The notes below the pieces were generated by a model that did not search any database, was not told the origin of the DNA, and saw only the letters and a list, made by a program, of their open reading frames with translations. Shown here piece after piece: positions 25,708 through 34,647 of a DNA stretch of 64,000 nt. Source of the DNA: AP-15 sp963698995 (lineage in GTDB: Bacteria > Pseudomonadota > Alphaproteobacteria > ATCC43930 > CGMCC-115725); NCBI GenBank assembly GCA_963698995.1, contig CAVOTD010000053.1:19752-83751 (forward strand). Reading direction: 5' to 3'. Every line of letters begins with the position of its first letter. The first letter of the stretch is position 1. The position numbers were made by a program, and so were the translations under genes.

Positions 25708-25961
25708 ACCCCTCCCGGAAATAGCCGCGGCACGCCTTTTCCCCTAAACCGCCGAACCCGGTTGCGTCGCGACCACCGCCAAAACGTCTATCGCGCGTCC
25801 GCAGCTTGCCCATCGGCGGGTTAGTCGGATCATAGCCCGTCTCAAAGAGAGGCTCGAACGTGGGTAGTGTCTCAATTTGAATTGTAACAGGGGTTGACCG
25901 CCCTGTTGCTTCGCGCCTCTCGTCCCCACATGTTTGGCGGAAAGCTGGGGGTGAGCAGAAC

Positions 25962-26159
25962 ATGACGACAAGAGAATGGCAGCTGACGGAGCGGGCAAGG
26001 CGTCAGCAATACCTCGGTCGGTTGCAATCAGGTAACGCGACAACGCAGGCGCGCCGGGGATCGAACTCTCCGATTGTCGATACCACGGGGCAGACGATCG
26101 AAATGGAAAAGGCCGCAATCGCCGAGCTCGATGCGTTGATGGCGCAAGACGGCATCTGA
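25962..26159 (+). CDS. Hypothetical 65-residue protein
   Basis: ATG 25962 is preceded by GGGGGTGAGC. The product is hydrophilic and rich in Arg/Gln in its first half (ERARRQQYLGRL) and ends in an acidic helix (MEKAAIAELDALMAQDGI). No known family is recognised. It lies wholly inside the 0.6-kb inverted-repeat element and may be its cargo. Confidence 0.45.
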   Translation: MTTREWQLTERARRQQYLGRLQSGNATTQARRGSNSPIVDTTGQTIEMEKAAIAELDALMAQDGI

Positions 26160-26283
26160 GATCCCCAAGGGACCGAGAGGCGAGAAGCGCCCCGCCGATG
26201 TGATCGGCAACGCCGTCAAGCTGATGCGGATCGCGACTGATCGGCGCGATGCGATGCGCGCCCGAACACTTAGGGTCGGATGA
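26158..26283 (+). pseudogene. Start-less fragment resembling a small conserved alphaproteobacterial protein
   Basis: The frame reads EIPKGPRGEKRPADVIGNAV and on through KLMRIAT before a stop at 26281-26283. The PKGxRGEKRPADVIGNAVxxMRIAT motif resembles, from memory, the N-terminus of short hypothetical proteins common in Rhizobiales. No ATG, GTG or TTG opens this frame ahead of the motif, and the usual downstream part is missing, so I treat it as a remnant inside the element. Confidence 0.4.
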
Positions 26284-26415
26284 ATGCGGTCGTCCAAATT
26301 CGATACGCGCCGCCGACCTCGCAACGTCACTCTGACCAAAAGGATAGTTACTGTATTGCTCTTCGCAGCCGCGATGATCTTCTTAGCCTTGGTGATCAGC
26401 GGCATATTTCGATAA
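26284..26415 (+). CDS. Possible 43-residue single-pass membrane protein
   Basis: ATG 26284 directly follows the TGA of the preceding fragment. The first 20 residues are strongly basic (RSSKFDTRRRPRNVTLTKR), followed by one hydrophobic helix (IVTVLLFAAAMIFLALVISG) and a short IFR end, giving an N-in topology by the positive-inside rule. Weak AGGG upstream. Carried by the 0.6-kb element. Confidence 0.45.
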   Translation: MRSSKFDTRRRPRNVTLTKRIVTVLLFAAAMIFLALVISGIFR

Positions 26416-26537
26416 ACCCCGGCGCGCCCGCGTCGACGCTGTTACATTCAAACTGAGACACTACTCGAACGTGTGCGGGGTTGGGGCAGAGGCCTCTTGG
26501 GTCTAAAGTGAAACCGAGACCGAGGAGGGGACGCGAG

Positions 26538-27625
26538 ATGCTGTTCAAATGCACGCCGCCGGGCGCGGCAATCCCGGGGCGCTTCCCGGGCCGGCGCATG
26601 CCCGCGGCAAATGGTTCACGGTCGATATTCACTGCCATGTACTGACGCCTAAAGGCGGCGGAGATGGTCGCCGGAAATGCCGATGCGACGCGCCATCCGC
26701 GGGAGGTCTACGCCAATCAGCTGACCCGTGAGGTCAACCGACGAGCAGGCCGAGCGCACCCGCATCCAATTCACCTCGGTCGAGAAGCGGCTCGCCGACA
26801 TGGATCTGATGGGTATCGATATCCAGGCGATCTCGCCCTCGCCGAACCAGACCTATTACGGCGCCGACCGCGATCTCGGGATCGCGACGGCGCGGATCGT
26901 CAACGACAACCTCGCCGACATCGCCGGCCGTCATCCCGACCGGTTTGTCGCGCTCGGCACGGTGCCGTTTCAAGCGCCCGATCTGGCGGTCGCCGAGCTC
27001 GACCGCCTGCATAAATCGCTCGGGCTTTCGCGGCATCGAAATCGCGACCAACGTCGCCGGCGAGGATTTCTCGGCGCAGCGCTTCCGCAAGATCTTTGCC
27101 CGCATCGAGGAACTCGGTCTCCTCGTCTTCATGCACCCGACCGGCTTCCCCGAGGCGCGGCGCTTTGCCGACCATTATCTGGTCAATGTGATCGGCAATC
27201 CGCTCGATTCGACCGTTGCCGTGCATCACCTGATCTTTGGCGGCGTATTGCACGATCACCCCAACCTGAAGCTGGTCATCGCCCATGGCGGCGGCTATCT
27301 GCCGGCCTATTCGGGCCGCATCGATCACGCCGCCTCGGCGCGGCCCGATGCCTGCGAGCAGATCCACCGCATGCCGACCACCTATTTGAAGCGGCTCTAT
27401 TTCGACACGATCGTCTTCACGCATCACCAGCTCGAATATCTCGTCGAGCAATACGGCGCCGACCATGTGCTGGTGGGCACCGACTATCCCGCCGATATGG
27501 GCGAGGTCGACCCGATCGGCTTTATCGAGAGGGCCGCGGGGCTCGACGACAACGAGCGCCGCGCGATCCTTGGCCGCAATGCGGCGCGGCTGTTGAACAT
27601 CGAAATCCCGGGGAGGCCGGAATGA
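26538..27625 (+). CDS. Amidohydrolase-2 family protein A, ACMSD-like (four frameshifts)
   Basis: Member of the metal-dependent PF04909 family of hydrolases and non-oxidative decarboxylases, such as aminocarboxymuconate-semialdehyde decarboxylase and gamma-resorcylate decarboxylase. Visible: HxH metal motif in VDIHCHV, AHGGGYLPAYSGRIDHA, and the metal Asp in GTDYPADMGEVDP. The frame must be joined at about 26585-26590 (one base missing), 26651-26655, 26736-26740 and 27021-27024 (one extra each); every segment aligns with gene B downstream. About 362 residues. ATGA overlap with gene B. Start ATG 26538 follows GAGGAGGGGA. Substrate unknown; an aromatic acid is plausible from the Rieske oxygenase nearby. 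Confidence 0.8.
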
Positions 27626-28732
27626 GCCGCCCGGGAGAGGATATTCTATTCAACTGCCTACCGCCGGGAACCGAACCGCAGGCCGGGCGCTTTCCCGGCC
27701 CTGCGCACGCACGCGGCAAATGGTTTGCGCTCGACATTCATTGCCACGTGCGCTGCGAGAAGGCGGCAGCAATGGTCGAGGGTAATGCGAACGTGTCGCG
27801 GTGGTTTCTCGAAACTTCGGCCAATCAGCGCAGCCGGGAGATCAACCGGCAGAACGGCGTGCGGACCGGCGCCCAGGGCAGCTCGCCCGAAAAGCGGATC
27901 GAGGACATGGATCGGATGGGGATCGACATCCAGGCGATCTCGCCGGCGCCGCGCCAGACCTATTACGGCGCCGACCCCGATCTCGGGCTCGAAGCCTCGC
28001 GCGCGATCAACGATTTTATTGCCGATATCTGCGGCCGCTACCCGGACCGCTTTGTCGGCCTCGGGACCGTGCCGTTTCAGGCTCCCGAGCTGGCGGTCGC
28101 CGAACTCGACCGGCTGCACAAATCGCTGGGCTTCCGCGGCATCGAGATCATGACCCATGTCGCCGGCGAGGATCTGTCGGCCGAGCGCTTCCGCAAGATC
28201 TTCGCGCGCTGCGAGGAGCTCGGCCTCGTCGTCTTTATGCATCCCGACGGGTTTACCGAAGCCGGACGGCTGGCCGAGCATTACTTCAACAACGTCATCG
28301 GCAACCCGCTCGATTCGACGGTCGCTCTTCATCACCTGATCTTCGGCGGCGTGCTTGCCGATCACCCCAATCTCAAGCTCGTCGTGGCGCATGGCGGCGG
28401 GTTCCTGCCGGCCTATTCGGGCCGCATCGACCATGCCGCGGCGGCGCGGCCCGATTGCTGCGAGCGCATCCAGCCGGATGCCGACCACCTATCTGAAGCG
28501 GGTCTATTTCGACGCGCTCGTCTATACCCACCACCAGCTCGACTACCTCGTCGAGCAGTATGGCGCCGATCACATCCTGATGGGCACCGATTATCCCGCC
28601 GATATGGGCGAGGTCGACCCGATCGGCATGATCGAGGGCACGCCGGGGATCGACGATGTCGAGCGCCGCGCCATCCTCGGCCGCAATGCCGCGCGGCTGC
28701 TCAACCTCGAAATCCCCGTGACCTCACGCTAG
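27622..28732 (+). CDS. Amidohydrolase-2 family protein B, paralogue of A (one frameshift)
   Basis: Close paralogue of the preceding protein, alignable end to end: RFPGPAHARGKWF, DMDRMGIDIQAISPAP, LGTVPFQAPELAVAELDRLH, FGGVL.DHPNLKLVVAHGGG and MGTDYPADMGEVDPIGM. HxH is in LDIHCHV. About 370 residues; the frame shifts by an extra C near 28473 (CAGCCGG), where correction gives ERIQRMPTTYLKRVYFD. The tandem, overlapping arrangement suggests duplication and perhaps a heteromeric enzyme or two related substrates. No signal peptide, so cytoplasmic. Confidence 0.85.
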
Positions 28733-28744
28733 AGTGATCGCGAG

Positions 28745-29053
28745 ATGGCGATCATGCTGGCTAAGACCTACGCTGCGTTAAAGGCAGCCGGGGCCCCCGA
28801 GGAGGATGCCGTTGCTGCAGCGGAAGAGCTTGCCAACTACGAAAACCGCTTAACCTCAATCGACAACCGGTTATCCATCATCGAAGCACGCGCGACAAAT
28901 TTGGAAAGCGGGCTCACTCAATTTCGGGCCGACGTCAATGCTCGCTTCTCGGACGTCGGCGCTCGGTTCACGATGCTGACCTGGGCAGTTGGGATCAACG
29001 CAGCGGCGACGATTGCGATCCTGGGCGTATTGCTCAGGGGCCACGGACCCTAG
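28745..29053 (+). CDS. Small coiled-coil, C-tail-anchored membrane protein
   Basis: 102 residues. Residues 25-75 form a heptad-patterned coiled coil (YENRLTSIDNRLSIIEARATN) and residues 76-98 a single hydrophobic helix (LTWAVGINAAATIAILGVLL), with the bulk of the protein predicted cytoplasmic. This layout resembles DUF1640/CCDC90-like small proteins. It sits 12 bases after amidohydrolase B and 35 before the next gene. Function unknown. Confidence 0.7.
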   Translation: MAIMLAKTYAALKAAGAPEEDAVAAAEELANYENRLTSIDNRLSIIEARATNLESGLTQFRADVNARFSDVGARFTMLTWAVGINAAATIAILGVLLRGHGP

Positions 29054-29088
29054 CCACGACATGATCAATCAGGTTACCGGGAGGAAAG

Positions 29089-30585
29089 ATGAAATTTCTG
29101 ACTGATGAACAGCTGAACGAGTTATCTCCGGCCGAGACATCGTCCTTCCCGTCGCCGGTGCCGACCCAGATCGTGTCGAGCGACGAATATTTGCCGGTGC
29201 CGCAAACCGCAAAGCAGCGCGAGGTCGAGGCCCGGCTCAAGGAGCTGAGCGACCGGCTCGCCCGGCGGCAGGGAATGTCGCGGCGGCGCTTCTTCCAGAC
29301 CGCCTCGGGCATGGCGGCCTCGTTTCTGGTCATGAACCAGGTCTTTGGCCGCCTCTTCGAGGTCAGCGCGGCCGAGGCGGCGACGCCCGACATCGCGGCC
29401 GAGCGCGCCCAGGGATTGTCGAAACAATTCGTCATCGACGGCCACACCCACTTCCTGCGCGACGACACCAGACTGACCGGGTTCATCAAGGCGCGCGACG
29501 CGGTCGGCAAGGCCGGCTGGAACCAGGAGCTCGCCGGCAAGGAGCAGACCATCGAGGACCTGAAATACGCCAATTACATCAAGGAAATTTACCTGGACAG
29601 CGACACCAAGGTCGCCTTGCTGTCCAACTCTCCCTCCGAGGTGCCGGAGGATTGGTTCATCCCGCAGGAGCAGGTCTTCAAGACGCGCGAGCGGGTCAAC
29701 CAAGAGGCCGGCTCGCGCCGCATGATGGCGCATTTCACGATCACCCCGGGCTGGCCGGGTTGGCTCGAGCAGGTCGATCAGGCGATCGAGGTCTACAAAC
29801 CCAATTCGTGGAAGGGCTACACGGTCGGCGACAACACCCACAAGGAGCTCGCCCACTACCCGTACCGTCTCGACGACGAAAAACTGATGTATCCGTTCTA
29901 CGAGAAGGCGGCGAAATCGGGGATCAAGAACGTCTGCATCCATAAAGGGTTGTTCGCGCCGGCGGTCGAGGAGAAGTTCCCGCGCCTGCGGCCTTATGCC
30001 GATGTCGGTGATGTCGGCAAGGCCGCCAAGGATTGGCCGCAGCTCAATTTCCTGATCTATCACTCGGCCTATCGCTGGATCGGGGCGGCTCCGGCCGAGG
30101 GCATGGCGGAGTTCGACCGGACCGGCCGCAGCTCGTGGACCAGTGATCTCGCCGAGATCCCGGAGAAATACGGCGTCACCAACGTCTATGGCGATTTGGG
30201 GCAGCTCTTCGCCTGGACCGCGGTCGCCGAGCCGCGGCTCGCTGCGGCATTGATGGGGATGCTGGTCAAGGGGCTCGGCGCCGACCATGTGCTATGGGGC
30301 ACCGATGCGGTGTGGACCGGCGCACCGCAATGGCAGATCGAGGGGCTACGGCGCCTCGAAATTCCCGAAGAAATGCAGAAGCGATACGGCTTCAAACCGC
30401 TCGGGCCGGCCGACGGTCCGGTCAAGAACGGGGTCTTCGCCGAGAACGCCGTGCGCCTCTACAATTTCGACAAGCATGCCGCGCTCGCCAATCCCGACCG
30501 CTTTGCCGCGCTGAAGGCGGACTACATCAAGAACGGCCCGGGCCGCAGCAATCTGCGCTACGGCTATGTCCGCAATTCGGGCTGA
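29089..30585 (+). CDS. Amidohydrolase-family protein with Tat-like segment
   Basis: 498 residues. An N-terminal helical region of about 60 residues precedes a twin-arginine-like stretch SRRRFFQTASGMAASFLVM and an alanine-rich cleavage-like region (VSAAEAAT). The catalytic domain begins FVIDGHTHFL with the HxH metal pair and ends with WGTDAVWTGAPQWQIEGLRR, the family's metal Asp region. Distantly related to genes A and B. The Tat-like motif lies unusually far from the start (about residue 62); an internal start would place it normally, but ATG 29089 has GGGAGGAAAG upstream. Confidence 0.75.
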   Translation: MKFLTDEQLNELSPAETSSFPSPVPTQIVSSDEYLPVPQTAKQREVEARLKELSDRLARRQGMSRRRFFQTASGMAASFLVMNQVFGRLFEVSAAEAATPDIAAERAQGLSKQFVIDGHTHFLRDDTRLTGFIKARDAVGKAGWNQELAGKEQTIEDLKYANYIKEIYLDSDTKVALLSNSPSEVPEDWFIPQEQVFKTRERVNQEAGSRRMMAHFTITPGWPGWLEQVDQAIEVYKPNSWKGYTVGDNTHKELAHYPYRLDDEKLMYPFYEKAAKSGIKNVCIHKGLFAPAVEEKFPRLRPYADVGDVGKAAKDWPQLNFLIYHSAYRWIGAAPAEGMAEFDRTGRSSWTSDLAEIPEKYGVTNVYGDLGQLFAWTAVAEPRLAAALMGMLVKGLGADHVLWGTDAVWTGAPQWQIEGLRRLEIPEEMQKRYGFKPLGPADGPVKNGVFAENAVRLYNFDKHAALANPDRFAALKADYIKNGPGRSNLRYGYVRNSG

Positions 30586-30613
30586 GAGCAGGAATACGAG
30601 AAGGAGGCTGACG

Positions 30614-31903
30614 ATGGTGACCCGAGCTCCATTCCTGAAGACGCGGTTTGGCGGCTATTACCACCGCGATGTCCCGGAAGAGGACGGCGAAATCACCCAT
30701 GTCGGCCCGGACACCCCGTGCGGCGAATATATGCGCCGCTTCTGGCAGCCGGTCTGCTTCTCCGACGATTTGCAGGATCTGCCGTATCGCGTCAGAATTC
30801 TCGGCGAGGATCTGGTGGCGTTCCGTGACCGCAGCGGCGCCGCAGGCCTCTTGGAGCTGCATTGTCCGCACCGCGGCACGTCGCTCGAGTTCGGGCTGAT
30901 CGGCGACCGGGGGATCCGCTGCTGCTACCATGGCTGGCTCTTCGGCGTCGACGGGACGATCTTGGAAACCCCGGGGGAGCCGGCGGACAGCACCCTGAAA
31001 GACCGGCTCTTCCACGGCGCCTATCCGATCCATGAGGCCCACGGCGTCGTCTTCGCCTATATGGGGCCGCCGGAGCAGCGGCCGCCTTTCCCGGCCTATG
31101 ACAGCTTCAGCCGGCCGGGCTATCGGCTGATCCCGGGCCGCAAGTACTTCTATCCGTGCAATTGGCTGCAGATCATGGAGAACACCATGGATCCGGCCCA
31201 CACGGCGTTTCTCCATACGATCGTCAGTGGCGCGGTGTTCACCAACGAGTTTGGCGTATTGCCGGAGTTGGAGTTCGCCGAGACCCCGATCGGCATGATC
31301 TACATCGCGACCCGGCGGGTCGGCGACAATGTCTGGGCGCGGATGGTGGAAGCGGTGTTGCCCAATTTGCAGCAGGTCGCGCCGATCTGGGAAGACGGCC
31401 ACCGCGAGCATCCGTTCAGCGGCCCGATGATGAGCCGCTGGAATGTGCCATTGGACGACACCAATACGATGCTGATCGAACTGCGGCATGTCAGCGAGAC
31501 CGACGGCGTCACCCCGGCATGGTGGGCCGACCGCGACATCATGTTGCCCGGCCAGGTCGCCGCCGAATCCTACGAGGCGGGCCAGCTGCACCCCGGCGAC
31601 TTTGAGGCCCAGGTATCGCAGCGCCCGATCGCGATCCACGGCCTGGAGCATCTCAGCGCCACCGATCGTGGAGTCAGCATGTTGCGCGGCCAGTTGCGAC
31701 GCGGCATCCGGGCGGTCAAAGGCGGCGACGATCCGATGGGTCTATGCCGCGACGGCGCGGTGATCCCGACCTATTCCAACGATACGGTGGTGCGGCTGCC
31801 GCCGGCGGCGGACACGGCGGCGGACAAGCAGATCATGCGCCAGACCGGGCGCCGGCTCGCCGAAGGCTATCTGAAGGAGCCGCCGCTGATGACGGGTCGC
31901 TGA
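30614..31903 (+). CDS. Rieske non-heme iron oxygenase, phthalate-dioxygenase-like
   Basis: Oxygenase component of an aromatic ring-hydroxylating or demethylating system, 429 residues. Rieske [2Fe-2S] ligands C84-x-H86 and C103-x-x-H106; mononuclear iron motif in MENTMDPAHTAFLH. I chose ATG 30614 because AAGGAGG lies 6 bases upstream. No reductase or ferredoxin gene is adjacent, so electrons must come from a component encoded elsewhere. Last gene of the catabolic cluster; its 3' end overlaps the convergent MATE gene by 71 bases. Confidence 0.9.
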   Translation: MVTRAPFLKTRFGGYYHRDVPEEDGEITHVGPDTPCGEYMRRFWQPVCFSDDLQDLPYRVRILGEDLVAFRDRSGAAGLLELHCPHRGTSLEFGLIGDRGIRCCYHGWLFGVDGTILETPGEPADSTLKDRLFHGAYPIHEAHGVVFAYMGPPEQRPPFPAYDSFSRPGYRLIPGRKYFYPCNWLQIMENTMDPAHTAFLHTIVSGAVFTNEFGVLPELEFAETPIGMIYIATRRVGDNVWARMVEAVLPNLQQVAPIWEDGHREHPFSGPMMSRWNVPLDDTNTMLIELRHVSETDGVTPAWWADRDIMLPGQVAAESYEAGQLHPGDFEAQVSQRPIAIHGLEHLSATDRGVSMLRGQLRRGIRAVKGGDDPMGLCRDGAVIPTYSNDTVVRLPPAADTAADKQIMRQTGRRLAEGYLKEPPLMTGR

Positions 31904-33294
31904 CAGCGGTCGACGGCGCGAGCAGGTAAAGCCGCAGGGTCAGCAGCACGGCGACGACCGCGAGGCCGAGGGCAAGGCCCCACCACAGGCCGACAGCGCC
32001 GTAGCCGAGCGGAAAGGCGAGCAGCCAGCCGCCCGTGAAGCCGGCGCCCCAATAGCCGGTGATGGCCAACAGCATTGGGACAAAGGTGTCCTTGTAGCCG
32101 CGCAATGCGCCGCTGGCGACCGTCTGCATCCCGTCGAACACCTGGAACAGCGCCGCTATGGCAATCAGATGCCGCGCGATCTCGACGGTTTCGCGGTTGG
32201 CCGGGTCGGCGATGTCGAGATAGACCGCGATGACGGCCCGAGGGACAGTCCACAGCACGACCGCCGTCGCGCTCATGAACCCGACCCCGAGGGCGAGCGC
32301 AACGAAACCGGCCCGGCGCGCCATCAGCGCCCGGCCGGCGCCGAGCTCGTAGGCGACCCGGACCGTGGCCGCCTGACCGAGGCCCAGCGGCACCATAAAG
32401 GTGAAGCCCGCGCTGTTGAGGACGAGCTGGTGCGCCCCGAGCGCGGCGGCTCCCAAAAACCCGATCGCGATGCCGGCGGCAAGGAAGACGCCGAGCTCGA
32501 TCCCCATCATCCCGCCGATCGGCAGGCCGAGGCGAAGCAGGCTCGCCATCGCCGGCCGGCTGCCGGCAAAGGCGCTGCGCAGCAGCCGCAAACCCGCAAG
32601 GCCGGGCATGATGCGGGTGCTCAGCGCCAGACCGGCGAAGATCAGCCACTGATTGATGGCGCTGGCATAGCCCGAGCCGGCGACGCCGAGCGGCAGGCAT
32701 GCCGAGATGACCGTAGATCAGCACCCAGTTCAGCGCGGCATTGCCGACAACGCAGATCAGCAGCACCGCCATTACGGCACGAATCTGCGACAGCGCAGCA
32801 AACAGGCTGCGCAGCACCGCAAAGCCGAGAAACGCCGGCCCGCCCCAGGCAATCGCCCGCAAAAAGCGGCCGATCTCGGTGACCAGCACGGCATCGTACC
32901 CCAATGCCCGGAGCAGCGGGGCCAGACTGGTCAACACGGCGATCAAGGGCAGCGCCAACAGCACGGCCAGCACCAGTCCGGCGCCGGCGATGCGCCCCGC
33001 CGCGTCGCGATCACCGCTGCCCAATGCGTGCGCGGCGAGCGGCGCCACGGCGGAAAGGATCCCCTGCAGCATGACCCCGCCGGTGAAATAAAGCATCGCG
33101 CCGAGCCCGGCGGCGGCCAGCGGCATCGCGCCGAGCCGTCCGACCATCACTGTGTCGGTGACGCCCATCGCCATCTGCGCGAGATTGGCCGCGGCGAGCG
33201 GCGCCGCCAGCGCCAGGGTCGCGCGGAGTTCCGCGCCAATGCCAGAGGCTCTAGCCCCGCGCCTCTGCCGATCGGCTGGATCGACCGGTTCCAT
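31833..33294 (-). CDS. MATE-family multidrug/organic-cation exporter (one frameshift)
   Basis: Twelve-helix inner-membrane antiporter of the MATE (NorM/DinF) family, about 487 residues. N-half: LALAAPLAAANLAQMAMGVTDTVM, a typical MATE opening. The C-half repeats the fold. The frame breaks near 32693-32698, where one extra base separates YGHLGMPA from LGVAGSGYAS; the joined text is standard MATE. I chose ATG 33294; a GTG at 33318 is an alternative. The C-terminus runs into the 3' end of the Rieske gene on the other strand. Confidence 0.88.
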
Positions 33295-33346
33295 CTGTCT
33301 CTCTCTCAACTCCGTCACGGCGAGCCCGCCGATCCCCGAGAGAGAC

Positions 33347-33387
33347 CCTCCAAAAGGAAGGGCCCCGACCGGTACCGGCGGGGCCCC
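33347..33387 (-). terminator. Strong intrinsic terminator, minus strand
   Basis: GGGCCCCG (33360-33367) and CGGGGCCC (33379-33386) with inner CCGG/CCGG form a very stable stem; read on the minus strand the stem is followed by TTCCTTTT. It lies about 25 bases after the stop of a 37-codon frame (33411-33524) and before the MATE gene, so it should insulate the two. Confidence 0.75.
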
Positions 33388-33410
33388 GTAGTGCCGCGTG
33401 TTCGTTCTGT

Positions 33411-33524
33411 TCAGCGCACGCGCATACCCTCAGGCCCCACGGCAAAGCCGCGCGGGTCGGCAGTCTTGATCGAGTACGGGAATGCGCAAATCATCGGCGG
33501 TTTGTAGAGCAGGAAGCGGGACAC
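33411..33524 (-). CDS. Candidate 37-residue small protein
   Basis: GTG 33524 to TGA 33411. The sequence has no low-complexity signature: it opens MSRFLLYKPPMICAFPYSIK and ends FAVGPEGMRVR. A strong intrinsic terminator follows at once, and the gene is divergent from the alpha/beta hydrolase at 33592. A purine-rich GAGGCAGG lies about 14 bases upstream. A discrete short frame closed by its own terminator is what a small-protein gene looks like, but I recognise no family. Confidence 0.45.
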   Translation of the reverse strand: MSRFLLYKPPMICAFPYSIKTADPRGFAVGPEGMRVR

Positions 33525-33591
33525 GCGTCAACAACCTGCCTCGGATGTGCTTTAATCGAAACGGCAGCCACCCCTTTTGAGAGGAGTTCGC

Positions 33592-34416
33592 ATGCCCACC
33601 ATTACCACCAACGACGGCACGGAGATCTTCTACAAGGACTGGGGTTCGGGCCAGCCGATCGTGTTCAGCCACGGCTGGCCGCTGTCGGCCGATGATTGGG
33701 ACACGCAGATGCTGTTCTTCCTGCATCATGGCTATCGCGTTATCGCCCATGACCGCCGTGGCCATGGCCGCTCGACCCAGACCGCCGACGGCCACGATAT
33801 GGACCATTATGCCGACGACCTGGCGGCTCTGACGGCGCATCTCGACCTGAAAAACGCCATCCATGTCGGCCATTCCACCGGCGGCGGCGAGGTGGCGCAC
33901 TATCTGGGACGGCATGGCGAAAGCCGGGTGGCCAAGGCAGCGCTGATCAGCGCGGTGCCGCCGCTGATGGTGAAGACGGCGGCCAATCCGCTCGGCCTTC
34001 CCAAGGAGGTGTTCGATGGCCTGCAGGCGCAACTCGCCGCCAATCGTTCGCAATTCTATCGCGACCTGCCGGCGGGGCCGTTCTACGGCTACAACCGGCC
34101 GGGCGCGAAAGCCTCGGAGGCCGTCATCCAGAATTGGTGGCGCCAGGGCATGATGGGCGGCGCCAAGGCGCATTACGACGGCATCGTCGCCTTTTCCCAG
34201 ACCGATTTCACCGAAGACCTCAAGAAGATCACCGTCCCGGTGTTGGTCATGCATAGCGACGACGACCAGATCGTGCCCTATGTCGCCGCCGGGCCGCTGT
34301 CCGCTAAGCTGCTGAAGAACGGAACCCTGAAAACCTACAAGGGCTTCCCGCACGGCATGCCCACGACGGAAGCGGACACGATCAATTCCGACCTGTTGGC
34401 GTTCATCAAAAGCTAG
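33592..34416 (+). CDS. Alpha/beta hydrolase, cofactor-free haloperoxidase/esterase type
   Basis: 274 residues. Nucleophile elbow GHSTGG with Ser95; oxyanion HGWP at 27-30; DRRGHGRS; acid in SDDDQIVP; His in GFPHGM. These match the non-heme chloroperoxidase/arylesterase subfamily, whose natural role is usually ester hydrolysis. ATG 33592 with GAGAGGAG upstream. No signal peptide. Stands alone, divergent from the 37-residue frame. Confidence 0.9.
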   Translation: MPTITTNDGTEIFYKDWGSGQPIVFSHGWPLSADDWDTQMLFFLHHGYRVIAHDRRGHGRSTQTADGHDMDHYADDLAALTAHLDLKNAIHVGHSTGGGEVAHYLGRHGESRVAKAALISAVPPLMVKTAANPLGLPKEVFDGLQAQLAANRSQFYRDLPAGPFYGYNRPGAKASEAVIQNWWRQGMMGGAKAHYDGIVAFSQTDFTEDLKKITVPVLVMHSDDDQIVPYVAAGPLSAKLLKNGTLKTYKGFPHGMPTTEADTINSDLLAFIKS

Positions 34417-34528
34417 CCCGTGCCGGATTCAGAAAATCCCAAGTGCGGTCTGGTAATGGCTGTGCCGGCGCAACGTTGGCAAGGGGAGAAAGCTCCATGT
34501 CGGTAAAGCGCATCGTGACGAATATCGC

Positions 34529-34647
34529 CACGGAACAGAGAAGGTGACTGGCGCAAACAGCGACCGGCGCAAACTGCTCAACGCGCTCGCGCCGGGCGAC
34601 GTGGTGACGGTGACGCGCATCGACCGCCCAGTGCGCAGCACCTTGGC
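34529..34647 (+). pseudogene. Fragment of a serine recombinase (resolvase/invertase)
   Basis: Reads EKVTGANSDRRKLLNALAPG then DVVTVTRIDRPVRST, clearly the N-terminal catalytic-domain stretch that in intact enzymes reads GDVVxVTRxDRLxRST. The active-site Ser region upstream and everything after residue 35 are missing. A relic of a mobile element in the 490-bp gap between the hydrolase and the next gene; the rest of the gap shows nothing recognisable. Confidence 0.75.

Larger units (their letters stand above)
25863..26464. mobile_element. 0.6-kb non-autonomous element with inverted ends and 9-bp target duplication
   Basis: The left end GTAGTGTCTCAATTTGAA (25864-) and the right end read in reverse, GTAGTGTCTCAGTTTGAA (from 26464), are inverted repeats extending through TGTAACAG, about 26 bp with one substitution and a one-base gap. 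Directly outside lie identical 9-mers TCGAACGTG at 25854-25862 and 26465-26473. That pairing of inverted ends and direct flanks is a transposition footprint. No transposase is inside; instead there are three short reading frames (25962-26159, 26158-26283, 26284-26415). I do not recognise the family. Confidence 0.75.

Noticed and set aside
32169..33507. Plus-strand frames antisense to the MATE gene
   Set aside because: Highly Gln/Arg-rich with no domain; shadow of the transmembrane protein on the minus strand.
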